64,000 bases of DNA, from positions 18,995-82,994 of the forward strand of contig JBEKMJ010000024.1 in assembly GCA_050008575.1 (NCBI GenBank). Direction: 5' to 3'. Source of the DNA: Bog-159 sp050008575 (lineage in GTDB: Bacteria > Acidobacteriota > Terriglobia > Bryobacterales > Bryobacteraceae). This document shows positions 42,526 through 51,020 of the stretch, piece after piece (the stretch's first letter is position 1; each line of letters starts with the position of its first letter). Position numbers and translations under genes: made by a program. A model generated the notes under the pieces. The model saw nothing but the letters and a program-made list of their open reading frames with translations. It was not told the DNA's origin and made no database searches.

Positions 42526-43531
42526 TAAACGACCGCTCTACCATGTCGTGCACGTCCGTCGAGACGCCGGAGTCGCGCCACAGCCAGCGCATCGTCTCCG
42601 GGAAAACCGTCTGCAACATCTTCTGCCCGTGCCGCTGAATGCCCCACTCGTAGTTCACCTCGTAGCCCTTCTCGGTGAGCGCCTGCTGCATCCGGACGTT
42701 CTGGTAGAACCAGTCGCGCGCCTGGTCGTAGCTCCCATCGGCGTGCAGACTGCGGTTGTCGTTCCGCCCATCCACCAGGAAGATGCGAATGGGCTTCTTA
42801 TCGGCCTTGCGGATGATATCCGGATACGCATTGCCGCCGCGAATGTTGGTGAAGCTGCCGACGTTGCTCAGGACTTTGCGGAAGTCGTTGGGGCGCTCCC
42901 ACGCCACGGTGAAGGCCGCAATGGCGCCCGAACTCGACCCGCCGATGCCGTGCCGTTCGGGATCCTTCGAGATGTTGTAGTCCTTGTAAAGCACCGGCAT
43001 CAATTCATCCACGATCACCCGCGCGTACTTATCGTCCAAAGTGTTGTACTCGGTGGGCCGGTTCGTAGTCCGATCGCCCCACTCCTTGCCGCCCGGCTCC
43101 GGCTGTTCGGGCGTGCGGCCCGGATTGATAAACACGCCGATCATCACCGGCAGCTCGCGCCTGTAGATCAGGTTGTCCATCACCACCTGCGCGCGGACAT
43201 CGCCTTCCGGCGCCATGAAGGCCTGCCCATCGTTGTAGATCATCAGGCTGGCGGGCACGGCGGGATCGTACTGCGCCGGCACGTAGACCCAATAGGTATG
43301 CTGCGTCCCGGGATAGGCGTTGCAGGGCAGCGTGAACGGACCTTTGATCTCGCCTCTTGGAACGCCATCCTGCGGGATCGCGTCCACCGCCAGCTTGTAG
43401 TAGATGTCCGTGTTCGGAGTTTCGGCCATCGCCGGGCGCGGGGTTGGGTTCTGCGCCGGAGTTTGCGCCGGTGTCTGTGCGAGCACGGCGGTTGCCAGCA
43501 GGGCGAACATGGGAAGAGCGGTTTGTTTCAT
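42503..43531 (-). CDS. Alpha/beta-hydrolase esterase (enterochelin-esterase/esterase D type)
   Basis: 342 residues, exported (signal MKQTALPMFALLATAVLA, then an AQTPAQTPAQNP repeat). Nucleophile motif GGSSSGAIAAF (about residue 195), acidic residue in FLVDGRNDNRS (about 245) and His in GIQRHGQKM (about 302). Fold and order match IroE/esterase D enzymes that cut small esters. ATG 43531 chosen over 43549 because the signal peptide begins there. Followed by GT39 with a 23-base overlap. Confidence 0.9.
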   Translation of the reverse strand: MKQTALPMFALLATAVLAQTPAQTPAQNPTPRPAMAETPNTDIYYKLAVDAIPQDGVPRGEIKGPFTLPCNAYPGTQHTYWVYVPAQYDPAVPASLMIYNDGQAFMAPEGDVRAQVVMDNLIYRRELPVMIGVFINPGRTPEQPEPGGKEWGDRTTNRPTEYNTLDDKYARVIVDELMPVLYKDYNISKDPERHGIGGSSSGAIAAFTVAWERPNDFRKVLSNVGSFTNIRGGNAYPDIIRKADKKPIRIFLVDGRNDNRSLHADGSYDQARDWFYQNVRMQQALTEKGYEVNYEWGIQRHGQKMLQTVFPETMRWLWRDSGVSTDVHDMVERSFNGARKQP

Positions 43532-43616
43532 GGCTTCGGAAGCCACCATACCACAGCGGGAGCGGGGCGGGCGACGCGGGGCGGGCTAGGCCGGCAAGCC
43601 CGGCTGTAGATCTTTT

Positions 43617-44654
43617 ATGCTAATCGCGAAAATGCCTAAACCAACGAAACCGCCCGTGCGCGCCAAGCGCGCCAAAACCGAAATACAGGAAGAATTCGCC
43701 GAAATCCGGCGGGAGGCGGAGTCTGCCCGCGAGTCGGCCGACCCCAAGGCCGCGGAGGCTGCCCGCTTGCGCGCGGCCGAGGTCCGGCAAACCGTCGAAG
43801 GCACTACAGTGGAAGGCGTGGTGCAGGGAATCTCGGGCCTGGGGTTGGAGATTTCCAAGGCGCTCGCCAACGTTTCGGGCAAGCTGGTGGAAGAGGTGGA
43901 GCGGCTTTCCGCGGTGCGCGAGGCCGTCAACCTGGAGCGCGCCGAACTGGAGCGGCTGCACAAGATCGATGTGGCTGCCACGGCGCTCGACCAGATGGTG
44001 CAGGATCACGCCCGCGAGAAAGAGCGGCTGGAGAGCGAGATCGCGGAGCAGCGCGCGGCCTGGGAGGAGGAAACCGGCGATGCCGAGCGCGAGCGCAAGG
44101 AGCAGGAAGAGAATCTGAAGAAGGCGCGCGCGCGGGAAATCGAGGAGTACGAATACAAGAAGAACCTGGAGCGCAAGAAAGCGCAGGACAAATACGAAGA
44201 AGATCAGCGGCTGCAGGAAAAGAAGAACAAGGAGCGGCAGGAAGCCCTCGAAAAGAGCTGGCAGCAGCGCGAAACCGGGTTGAAGGAGCAGGAGACGGAA
44301 TTGCTGCGGCTGCGCAAGGAAGCGCAGGAATTCCCGGAGAGCTTGAAGACGGAGTCCGAGAAAGCGGCGGTGCTGGCGGCCAAGGCGGCGGAGCAGAAAT
44401 TCGCGCAGGAGATCCTGTCGCTGAAGAAAGAAGCCGAGACGGAGAAGCGGCTGGCGGTCCTGCAGGTGAAGACGTTGGAAGACACTATTGCGCGGCAGGC
44501 GGCGCAGATCGAGGCGCTGCAGAAGCAGATGGAGGAGGCCAAGCAGCAGGTGCAGGACATCGCGGTGAAGGCCATCGAAGGGGCGTCGGGCGCCAAGGCG
44601 CTGGCGCACATCAATCAGATTGCGATGGAGCAGGCCAAGCGTCCGCAGCAGTGA
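43617..44654 (+). CDS. Long coiled-coil protein
   Basis: 345 residues, almost entirely charged helix. Residues 30-60 and 100-330 have strong heptad patterns with repeated REKERLESEIAEQRA and KAREIEEYEYKKNLERKKAQDKYEEDQ. The only unusual part is a TVEGVVQGISGLGLEISKAL segment (about 70-95). No signal peptide or domain. Such proteins are often scaffolds. Overlaps the tacA remnant's start. Confidence 0.8.
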   Translation: MLIAKMPKPTKPPVRAKRAKTEIQEEFAEIRREAESARESADPKAAEAARLRAAEVRQTVEGTTVEGVVQGISGLGLEISKALANVSGKLVEEVERLSAVREAVNLERAELERLHKIDVAATALDQMVQDHAREKERLESEIAEQRAAWEEETGDAERERKEQEENLKKARAREIEEYEYKKNLERKKAQDKYEEDQRLQEKKNKERQEALEKSWQQRETGLKEQETELLRLRKEAQEFPESLKTESEKAAVLAAKAAEQKFAQEILSLKKEAETEKRLAVLQVKTLEDTIARQAAQIEALQKQMEEAKQQVQDIAVKAIEGASGAKALAHINQIAMEQAKRPQQ

Positions 44655-44880
44655 GCTCCGGGCTACCGTTTCCGAAGAGACCTTCATCAAGGCGGCTGCC
44701 GAACGGCAGGGCGTCAGGGCATGCGAGAAGGCGGAGCGGACGCTCGCCGACCAGACGAGATTCGTGCTGGACGATAAGCAGTGGAAGGCGTTCACGGCGG
44801 CTCTCGACCGGCCGGCGAGAAGCAAACCCCGGCTCCGCAGATTATTCGCGGAACCGCACGTGGCCCAGCGCCACTCATGA
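44653..44880 (+). pseudogene. DUF1778 (TacA-type) antitoxin remnant
   Basis: Matches TacA in order: ATVSEETFIKAAAERQG, then (after an apparent deletion of about eleven residues) AERTLADQTRFVLDDKQWKAFTAALDRP and LRRLFAEP. The ribbon-helix-helix start and part of the middle are lost. Its stop TGA (44878-44880) overlaps the start of the acetyltransferase toxin by ATGA, the classical TacAT arrangement. Confidence 0.8.
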
Positions 44881-45265
44881 GCGAAGCGCCCAAGCCCAAA
44901 TTCGAAAATAGAGAAACTGCGCCGCGAGCACGATGTCACTCGGTTTGATTGTGGAAATGCGGCGCTCAACAACTGGCCGCATAAATACGCATGGACGAAC
45001 CAGCAGGCCGATTCGGCCAAGACATATGTGGCCCTGGCCGGGGATCGTGCGGCCGGCTACTATGCCCTGACGACCGGGTCCATTCACAAGCATGAGACCC
45101 CGGAACGCATCGCCAAGGGTCTGGCTAATCACCCCATCGGCATCGTGCTTCTAGCCCGATTGGCGGTAGACCGGAATCAACAAGGCAAGGGCTTGGGCAA
45201 GGCCCTTCTCTTCGACGCCCTCACACGGATTGCGGAGGCCGCTGTTGCTCAAGATTGGCCATTTG
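44877..45265 (+). pseudogene. GNAT-type toxin (TacT-like), frameshifted and truncated
   Basis: The ATG at 44877 opens MSEAPKPKFE, then an A-run near 44905 shifts frame; the match continues IEKLRREHDVTRFDCGNAALNNW, then YYALTTGSI and LLARLAVDRNQQGKGLGKALL, the acetyl-CoA motif. Such toxins acetylate charged tRNA. About 45 C-terminal residues are missing: the sequence runs directly into repeat R14 at 45266, so the repeat replaced the gene's end. Confidence 0.85.
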
Positions 45266-45355
45266 GTGGGGCAGGCGTCTACGCCTGCGGCGGGTCTCCA
45301 GACCCGCCCGAGGGCGAGCTTCGCTCGCCGATCACAGGCTGAAGCCTGTGCTACC
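45266..45355. repeat. Palindromic-word repeat cluster R14
   Basis: GTGGGGCAGG, AGGCG-TCTA-CGCCT, GCGGGTCT-CC-AGACCCGC, GGGCGAGCTTCGCTCGCC and CACAGGCT-GA-AGCCTGTG words. The first two are identical to R6, R10 and R15. It begins inside the decayed tacT gene. Confidence 0.88.
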
Positions 45356-45360
45356 GGGTA

Positions 45361-45798
45361 TCACTCCAATTCCGGTTCCGCCGTCGCCACTTGAACCGGC
45401 GGCAACGACGCCAGCCACTCGCGCACGAGGCTCTCCGGATCGCCGGTCAGATCCACGGGCACGCTACGCACCTCGGCGTTATTCTCGATGAAAGCGGCCA
45501 CAACCCCTTGCGGCGTGGGCCGCAGTTCGAGCTTCGATCCGCGCGCTTCCAGGCGTAGCGTCGTGCCCAGCCAAGCCAGGTGGACTTTGGTGCGCATGGC
45601 GTGGCCCAGCCGGGTGGCCTGCTTCAGCAGTTCCGCCGCATAGGGACCCTTGCGGAGTTGCTCCGCTAAGACCGCGGAAGCTTGCGCCCGCGCACGTTCG
45701 GAATCCCGCACTTTCGCGTCGCGGCCGTTCTGGTCGCCGCGTTCTTCCCGCGATTCCATGCTCTTCAGGTTGCTTTCGAGATTGTCGAGGAAGCTCAT
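45361..45798 (-). CDS. Hypothetical cytoplasmic protein
   Basis: 145 residues. N-terminus MSFLDNLESNLKSMESREERGDQNGRDAK is charged and helical; residues 85-140 form a beta-rich part (LRLEARGSKLELRPTPQGVVAAFI, VPVDLTGDPESLV). The same MSFLD opening is seen in the 61016-61504 gene. It follows the aminotransferase gene by 33 bases on the same strand. Confidence 0.65.
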   Translation of the reverse strand: MSFLDNLESNLKSMESREERGDQNGRDAKVRDSERARAQASAVLAEQLRKGPYAAELLKQATRLGHAMRTKVHLAWLGTTLRLEARGSKLELRPTPQGVVAAFIENNAEVRSVPVDLTGDPESLVREWLASLPPVQVATAEPELE

Positions 45799-45831
45799 CT
45801 ATTTCCAGTATGAAGCACCGGCCGTCCGCGG

Positions 45832-47091
45832 CTACGCGAGCAGTTTCTCCACCGCCCCGCAGAACGTCTCCATCTCGGGCAAGGTCGTATAAACGTTGGG
45901 CGTGATCCGCAGACCCTTGAACTGCGGATGCACGATGCCCACCGTCAGGATGCGGTACTTTTCCCACAGTTGGTCGGCCAATGCGCCCGGCTCCTTGCCC
46001 GCCACCGACAGCAACCCGATACCGCAGCTTTGCCGCGGGTCGGGACTGGTCAGTGTGGAGACGCCTGGCAGGCGCGTGAGACGCTCCGTCCAAACCGTCC
46101 GCAGGTAGCGCAGGCGAGCCGCCTTGCGCTCCACGCCGATCGCCGCGTGAAACTCCAGCGCGTCGGAGATGGCGTTATGGTTGGCCGCCGGATGCGTCCC
46201 GATCTCCTCGAATTTCCGGATGTTGTCCGTCATTTCCGCGGGTGCCGCCATCAGCGGCCACACTTTGCCGATCTTGGATTTACGCACGTAGAGGAAGCCC
46301 GTGCCATGCGGCGCCAGCAGCCACTTGTGCAGGCTGGTGCCGTAGTAATCGCAATCCAGGTCGGCGTGCTTGAACGGGAACTGGGCGTAAGCGTGCGCGC
46401 CATCCACGATGGCTTCGATGCCGCGGCTGCGCGCCAGTTGGCAAATGCGCTGGACCGGGAAGATTTGGCCCGTAAGGTTGGTGATGTGACAGAAGTGGAT
46501 GACGCGAGTGCGCGGCGTGATGGCCCGCTCGAAACGCTCCGCGAGATCGTCGAGCGAGGGCGGCGGTGTGGGGAAGGAGATGGTCTTCAGCACGATGCCG
46601 TCGCGGCGCTCACGCTGCTTCCAGGTGGTGATCATGCGCGGATAGTCTTGATCCGTGGTCAGCACCTCGTCGCCGGCCTTCAGTTCCAGCCCGAGTTGCA
46701 CGTTCTCCAGGGCTTCGGAGGCGTTGCGCGTGATGGCCATCTCTTCCGGATCGCAGCCGAAATCGGCGGCCAGCCTTTGGCGCACGGTTTCCACCTCCGG
46801 CTCCAGCACCGCCCACATGGTGCGCGCCGGGGCGATGTTGCTGTATTCCAGCGCGCGGCGCATAGACTCCTGCACCACGCGCGGCGAAGGGCTGACCCCG
46901 CCGTTGTTCAGGTTGATAATGTTCCGGTCCAGCGTGAAGGCCGACTGAATGTCGCGCCAGAAATCCTCGTCGCGCGCCAGATCCTCGGCGGCGCGATTGT
47001 TGCCCACCGTGGCGGCGCGGGCGCGATGAACGGAATCGGGACGCAGCAGGGCGAGTGCTCCCGCAGCCCTCAGAAAATGACGACGCTCCAT
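45832..47091 (-). CDS. Tat-exported class V aminotransferase (isopenicillin-epimerase-like)
   Basis: 419 residues starting at ATG 47091 with a twin-arginine-type start (MERRHFLRAAGALALL). Fold-type I PLP protein: ITRNASEAL, IVDGAHAYAQFPF (Asp for the pyridine nitrogen) and the PLP Lys in GTSLHKWLLAPHGTGFLY. Similar exported proteins exist in planctomycetes and Acidobacteriota and have no known substrate. An upstream in-frame start at 47334 reads through the repeat R15 and is not credible. Confidence 0.88.
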   Translation of the reverse strand: MERRHFLRAAGALALLRPDSVHRARAATVGNNRAAEDLARDEDFWRDIQSAFTLDRNIINLNNGGVSPSPRVVQESMRRALEYSNIAPARTMWAVLEPEVETVRQRLAADFGCDPEEMAITRNASEALENVQLGLELKAGDEVLTTDQDYPRMITTWKQRERRDGIVLKTISFPTPPPSLDDLAERFERAITPRTRVIHFCHITNLTGQIFPVQRICQLARSRGIEAIVDGAHAYAQFPFKHADLDCDYYGTSLHKWLLAPHGTGFLYVRKSKIGKVWPLMAAPAEMTDNIRKFEEIGTHPAANHNAISDALEFHAAIGVERKAARLRYLRTVWTERLTRLPGVSTLTSPDPRQSCGIGLLSVAGKEPGALADQLWEKYRILTVGIVHPQFKGLRITPNVYTTLPEMETFCGAVEKLLA

Positions 47092-47157
47092 GGAACCTCC
47101 GTGTTGCCCATTGTACCGTGGGTTGCTCTGCATGGATTTCAGTTGGGTGGCGAGCTG

Positions 47158-47350
47158 GTGGGGCAGGCGTCTACGCCTGCGGCGGGTCTCCAGACCCGCC
47201 CGAGGGCGAGCTACGCTCGCCGGAGCGGGTTCGGGAGAACCCGCGCAGGACTGGAGTCCTGCCCCACCACGGCTCACAGAATGCAGAAACTCCACAGGCG
47301 AGCGTAGCTCGCCCTCCAATTCCAGCTCCAGCAAGTAGAAACTCCAGGGG
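47158..47350. repeat. Palindromic-word repeat cluster R15
   Basis: GTGGGGCAGG (47158) through AGGCG-TCTA-CGCCT, GCGGGTCT-CC-AGACCCGC, GGGCGAGCTACGCTCGCC, GCGGGTTCGGGAGAACCCGC and GCAGGACT-GG-AGTCCTGC to CCTGCCCCAC (47267), then a TGCAGAAACTCC/TAGAAACTCCAGGGG tail (47280-47350) that also follows R2. The largest cluster in the window. Confidence 0.88.
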
Positions 47351-47388
47351 TGGGACCAGGGGGTCCGCCCGGGGTCCGCCCCACGGCC

Positions 47389-48804
47389 TTATTGCGATTG
47401 CGCGGCGAAAGTGGTCCAGGGGCGCGACGGCATGTCGCGCAAGACGGGACGCTCCCAGGCGAACTCGGCATGCTTGCGCAGGTGCCCGGCGGCTTTGAAT
47501 CCGATGCCGCAGGAGTGGCCGAGGGAGGCGCGCAGCGTCATGGCTTCGGCCATCGCGGCATCCGACACTTTGTTCTGCACCGCGCCTGTCGGCGCATACG
47601 GCCCCGCCCATGGCAGCCAGCCGCGCGGCGACAGGTCCAGGTGGCCGCACAGTGTGCGCTCGTCGGGATCGACTTTGTTCTCGTAGGTGTCGAAGTGGTC
47701 GGCTAGAAAGCGCTCGGCCGCGCGCGCGTCGATCTTGCCCTTGTTCTGCTGCATAAGCTGCAGCCAGCGCGTGTGTCGCGCGTTGGCGCTTTCGCTGGAA
47801 TTCTTCGGGTCGAATTCGGTCTCCTCGCGCGTCAGCTTTTCGTTGACCGGGAAATTAGAGCCTACAAAAAACCCGTCGCGCGTGCGTTCCAGCGTCACGT
47901 TTTTCAGGCCCAGCTCCAGGCTGGCGATTTCGTTGGTTTTGCGGTCGGCCACCAGCCAGTTGTTGGCGTAGCCGCCGTTGTTGCCGTCCTTCATGATGCG
48001 CGCGAAATCGTCGATGGAGGCGGAGTATTGCATCGCCTTGCGGGCGCGCACGAATTCGGGCACGCCGTCCGGATCGAATCCGTAGAAGCGGCTGATGGTG
48101 GTCTCGGTGATCATCATGCCGGCGGAATTGACGCCGAAATCGTCGCCGCTGTGGATCAGTCCGGCCATGCCGTCCATCAGGATATGGTTGCCTTGCGCCG
48201 GCACGATATCGAAGACGATGTTCCAGCGCTCGCCGGTTTCATAGCTGGTCCAATTATTGTGCGCGATGACCACGCGGCCGTCCTTGGTGTAGCTGCCGGT
48301 GGCCACGAACGCGCTGCAATGCTCGGGCACGGCCGATACTGAAGCCGGGGCATCCGGGAGCCCGTGCCGCTTGGCGTCCCATTTGTCGAAATAGGGCATC
48401 TCCAGCCAGGCGTTAAGCGCCACCACGTCCCACAGGTCCAGCTTCACGCCGTGCGCCGCCGCGCCGTCTGCGATGCCTTGCAGTTCGGCGCGGTATTCGG
48501 CCTCCACGTGCGGCCAGAGCAAGTTCTGGGCTTTGACGCGGAAGAACTGCCAGTCCTTCTTTTCTTCGTGGACCATTTCCAGAGTGACCGTTTGCAGCGT
48601 ATCGCGGATCTCGGGGGCCAGCAGGTAGCCGTGCTGATAGCCGATATCCGAAGGGCTGCCCTCCAGGTGCACCCAGATCCAGCCATTTTGTTCGGCGCGG
48701 CGCGAGGCGTGCTTCAGCCGCGAGTCGGCTTGCGGCTCACGGGAGGCCAGGGCTAAGGCCAGGGCCATTACAAAGACGGCAACCACAACGGCGGTTCTAC
48801 GCAT
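47389..48804 (-). CDS. C45-family/phospholipase-B-like hydrolase
   Basis: 471 residues with a hydrophobic signal (VVVAVFVMALALALA). A Cys at CSAFVATGSYTKDGRVVIAHNNW (about residue 155) fits the N-terminal nucleophile of C45 acyltransferase-like enzymes, which self-process at that Cys. EGSPSDIGYQHGYLLAPEIRDTL and a run of NNW/DGM motifs match eukaryotic phospholipase-B-like proteins. The GHSCGIGFKAAG tail resembles C45. Divergent from selD with 18 bases between. Confidence 0.85.
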   Translation of the reverse strand: MRRTAVVVAVFVMALALALASREPQADSRLKHASRRAEQNGWIWVHLEGSPSDIGYQHGYLLAPEIRDTLQTVTLEMVHEEKKDWQFFRVKAQNLLWPHVEAEYRAELQGIADGAAAHGVKLDLWDVVALNAWLEMPYFDKWDAKRHGLPDAPASVSAVPEHCSAFVATGSYTKDGRVVIAHNNWTSYETGERWNIVFDIVPAQGNHILMDGMAGLIHSGDDFGVNSAGMMITETTISRFYGFDPDGVPEFVRARKAMQYSASIDDFARIMKDGNNGGYANNWLVADRKTNEIASLELGLKNVTLERTRDGFFVGSNFPVNEKLTREETEFDPKNSSESANARHTRWLQLMQQNKGKIDARAAERFLADHFDTYENKVDPDERTLCGHLDLSPRGWLPWAGPYAPTGAVQNKVSDAAMAEAMTLRASLGHSCGIGFKAAGHLRKHAEFAWERPVLRDMPSRPWTTFAAQSQ

Positions 48805-48822
48805 CCCGTTATTATAGTAAAG

Positions 48823-49839
48823 ATGCGCAAGCTGACGGCCCACGTGAAAGCCGCGGGTTGAGCGTCAAAGCTGAGTCCAAAGTTGTTGGACAGGGTTTTG
48901 GCGAGCATTCCGCGGGTGCCGAATAACAACGTGCTGGTGGGCTTCGACACTGCCGACGATGCCGGCGTCTACCAGTTGACGGCGGAGCTTGCCCTGGTGC
49001 AGACGGTGGATTTTTTCACGCCGATTGTCGACGATCCATTTACGTACGGGGCCATCGCGGCGGTCAACGCGCTGAGCGATGTCTACGCCATGGGCGGCCG
49101 GCCGATTTCCGCGCTGTCGATCCTGGCATATCCGGCGCAGGGCGATCTGGAGGATCTGGAGGAGATTCTGAAGGGCGGCGCGGAGAAGATGCGCGAAGCG
49201 GATTGCGCCATCGTAGGCGGGCACAGCGTGGCGGACGACGAGATCAAGTTCGGTTATGCAGTGACCGGCACCGTGCATCCGGCGCGGGTGAAAGCGAATG
49301 CGGGGGCGCGCGCCGGCGATGCGCTGGTGTTCACCAAGCGGCTGGGCACGGGCGTGATTTCCACGGCGCTGAAGCGCGGCATGGCGCGCGAGGCGGATGT
49401 GGCGGCGTCTATCGCGTCGATGCTGACGCTCAATCGCAAGGCATGCGAGGCGATGCTGGCATATGACGTACACGGCTGTACGGACGTCACCGGCTTCGGG
49501 CTGATCGGGCATGCGCGGGAGATGGCGCGGGCCAGCGGCGTGACGCTGGAGATTGAAGTGGAACGCTTGCGATTTCTGGACGGGGCTTTGGAATACGCCC
49601 GGCTGGGGGCGTTACCGGGCGGGTTGAAGAACAATCGGGAATACGCTTCGTGCGCCGTGGAGGGCGCGTGCGATTTGGCGCCCGAGATCGAGGATCTGCT
49701 CTACGATCCGCAGACCTCGGGCGGATTGCTGATCACCCTGCCGGAACGGGATGCGGCGGCGCTGGCGGGCGCGTTTCCGGACGCGTACCCGATCGGGCGG
49801 GTGCTCGCGCGACAGGCGAAACCTATCAGGCTGATATGA
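48823..49839 (+). CDS. selD: Selenide, water dikinase containing selenocysteine (UGA at codon 13)
   Basis: 338 codons. SelD makes selenophosphate from ATP and selenide, the selenium donor for selenoproteins. Reading from ATG 48823 gives MRKLTAHVKAAG, then TGA (48859-48861), then ASKLSPK. The UGA occupies the catalytic Cys position of the family (Cys17 of E. coli SelD), and the essential Lys is K16, three residues on, as in E. coli. The following VLVGFDTADDAG and VDFFTPIVDDPFTYG motifs, AIVGGHS and QTSGGLL are normal. Without readthrough only a headless frame starting near TTG 48883 remains. The second Cys is Ser. Stop overlaps pyrF (ATGA). Confidence 0.92.
48859..48903 (+). promoter_or_regulatory. 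SECIS-like hairpin after the selD UGA
   Basis: Directly after the UGA (48859-48861): CGTCAAA (48863-48869) pairs with TTTGGCG (48897-48903), with one G-U; an internal loop follows; GTCCAA (48875-48880) pairs perfectly with TTGGAC (48886-48891); the apical loop is AGTTG (48881-48885). The loop begins 20 bases after the UGA, within the 16-37 base range of bacterial SECIS elements, and contains GU, as SelB needs. Confidence 0.8.
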
Positions 49840-50534
49840 CTCAAAACCACATCATCGTTGCATTGGACGTGGATTCCGCCGCCGAGGCGCGCACGCTGGT
49901 GGCGCGGCTGGGCGCGCAGATCGGCTTCTACAAAGTCGGGATGGAACTATATGCGACAGCCGGCATGGACTTCGTGCGCGAGTTGCTGGGCCAGGGCAAG
50001 CAGGTGTTCCTGGACCAGAAATACTACGACATCGGCGAGACGGTGAAGCGGGCCGTGCGCGTGGCGGCGCGCAGCGGCGTGCAGTTGCTGACGGTGCATG
50101 GCAGCAGCCAGGTGATGCGTGCGGCGATTGAGGGCCGCGGCGATGCCGCGACGAAACTGCTGGCAGTGACCGTGCTCACCAGTTTCGATCAGCAGGATCT
50201 CGCCGATATGGGATACGAATGTGCCATCTCGGATCTGGTTTCGCTGCGCGTGCGCAAAGCCATGGAGGCGGGAATGGATGGGCTGGTCTGCTCGCCGCTG
50301 GACGCCGCGGTTGTGCGCGCGCAGGCCGGTCCGCAAGCGATTCTGGTCACGCCAGGGGTGCGCTCGGGCGGCGCTGCGAAAGGCGATCAGAAACGCGTGG
50401 CCACGCCGGCAGAGGCCGTGCGCGACGGGGCGGACTATGTGGTGATGGGGCGGCAGATCACGCGCGCGGCGGATCCTGCGGCGGAGGCGGCGCGGGTGGC
50501 GGAGGAGATGGGGGCGGCGCTAGTGGGCAGGTGA
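49836..50534 (+). CDS. pyrF: Orotidine 5'-phosphate decarboxylase
   Basis: 232 residues. Final step of UMP synthesis. The catalytic array is D-x-K-x-x-D in LDQKYYDIGETVKRA (about residue 60), and the phosphate-binding end is TPGVRSGG then GADYVVMGRQITRA. Starts at ATG 49836, overlapping the selD stop as ATGA, so the two are translationally coupled. No other pyr genes are nearby. Confidence 0.95.
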   Translation: MTQNHIIVALDVDSAAEARTLVARLGAQIGFYKVGMELYATAGMDFVRELLGQGKQVFLDQKYYDIGETVKRAVRVAARSGVQLLTVHGSSQVMRAAIEGRGDAATKLLAVTVLTSFDQQDLADMGYECAISDLVSLRVRKAMEAGMDGLVCSPLDAAVVRAQAGPQAILVTPGVRSGGAAKGDQKRVATPAEAVRDGADYVVMGRQITRAADPAAEAARVAEEMGAALVGR

Positions 50535-50569
50535 CTCTTTTCCACGAAGGCCAAAAACCCCGCGTCTAT

Positions 50570-50598
50570 TTGACCGCGCGTGGTGCGCGGTCTACACT
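50570..50598 (+). promoter_or_regulatory. hicB promoter with overlapping palindrome
   Basis: TTGACC (50570-50575), 17-base spacer, TACACT (50593-50598). The spacer coincides with an inverted repeat GACCGCGC-GTGGT-GCGCGGTC (50572-50592), a likely operator in which a bound protein would cover both promoter elements. The hicB start lies 36 bases further on. Confidence 0.65.
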
Positions 50599-50633
50599 GA
50601 AAGCAAACGCCGGCATACCGCGTAATAACGGCC

Positions 50634-50906
50634 ATGAAAACCTACAGCTTTAAAGTCGTGGTGGAACCGGACGAGGATGCCCAAGGCAATCCGGCTTGGT
50701 TTGCGTACTGCCCGGCCCTCGAAAGTATCGGGGGCGCAACTTCAGGACGCACCAAAGAGGAAGCGTTGCGCCGCATCAATGAGGTTGTCCGCATGATCGT
50801 CCAGGAATTCATCGAGGACGGGAAAGCACTGCCCGAAGGTCCACTCGATTCGGTGGAGGTCGAAGAGGTTTCCCAGCAGGAACCCCGCATTGCCGTCACC
50901 GTCTAA
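50634..50906 (+). CDS. hicB: HicB-type antitoxin without toxin partner
   Basis: 90 residues with the HicB fold: KVVVEPDEDAQGNPAWFAYCPALESIGGATSGRTKEEALRRINEVVRMIVQEFIEDG. A C-terminal DNA-binding domain is absent. No hicA follows or precedes; the downstream 90 bases are instead a relic of an unrelated MNT gene on the other strand. An orphan HicB may repress from the palindrome at 50572-50592 or may be a leftover. Confidence 0.85.
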   Translation: MKTYSFKVVVEPDEDAQGNPAWFAYCPALESIGGATSGRTKEEALRRINEVVRMIVQEFIEDGKALPEGPLDSVEVEEVSQQEPRIAVTV

Positions 50907-50989
50907 AGCAAGGGCGAGCTTCCGAATGCCGTGGCGGCGGCACAGGGCGGCTATCTCCGCGGTGGGATCTCGATGTGGGCGACCGTCAT
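50907..50989 (-). pseudogene. MNT-type nucleotidyltransferase antitoxin fragment
   Basis: From ATG 50989 (complement) the sequence reads MTVAHIEIPPR, then in the next frame AEIAALCRRHGIRKLAL, the opening helix and strand of minimal nucleotidyltransferases (MntA). It ends exactly where the hicB stop begins. About 27 residues of a protein of about 100 remain. Low confidence because short. Confidence 0.45.
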
Positions 50990-51020
50990 GGTTCCTCAAG
51001 TATGACGCATCCTTAGTTTT

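Noticed and set aside
47092..47334. Longer start of the class V aminotransferase
   Set aside because: Encoded by repeat R15; the Tat signal begins at 47091.
48883..49839. SelD started at TTG 48883
   Set aside because: This omits the catalytic residue and the conserved VKAAG start; the longer frame with the UGA keeps the whole family pattern.
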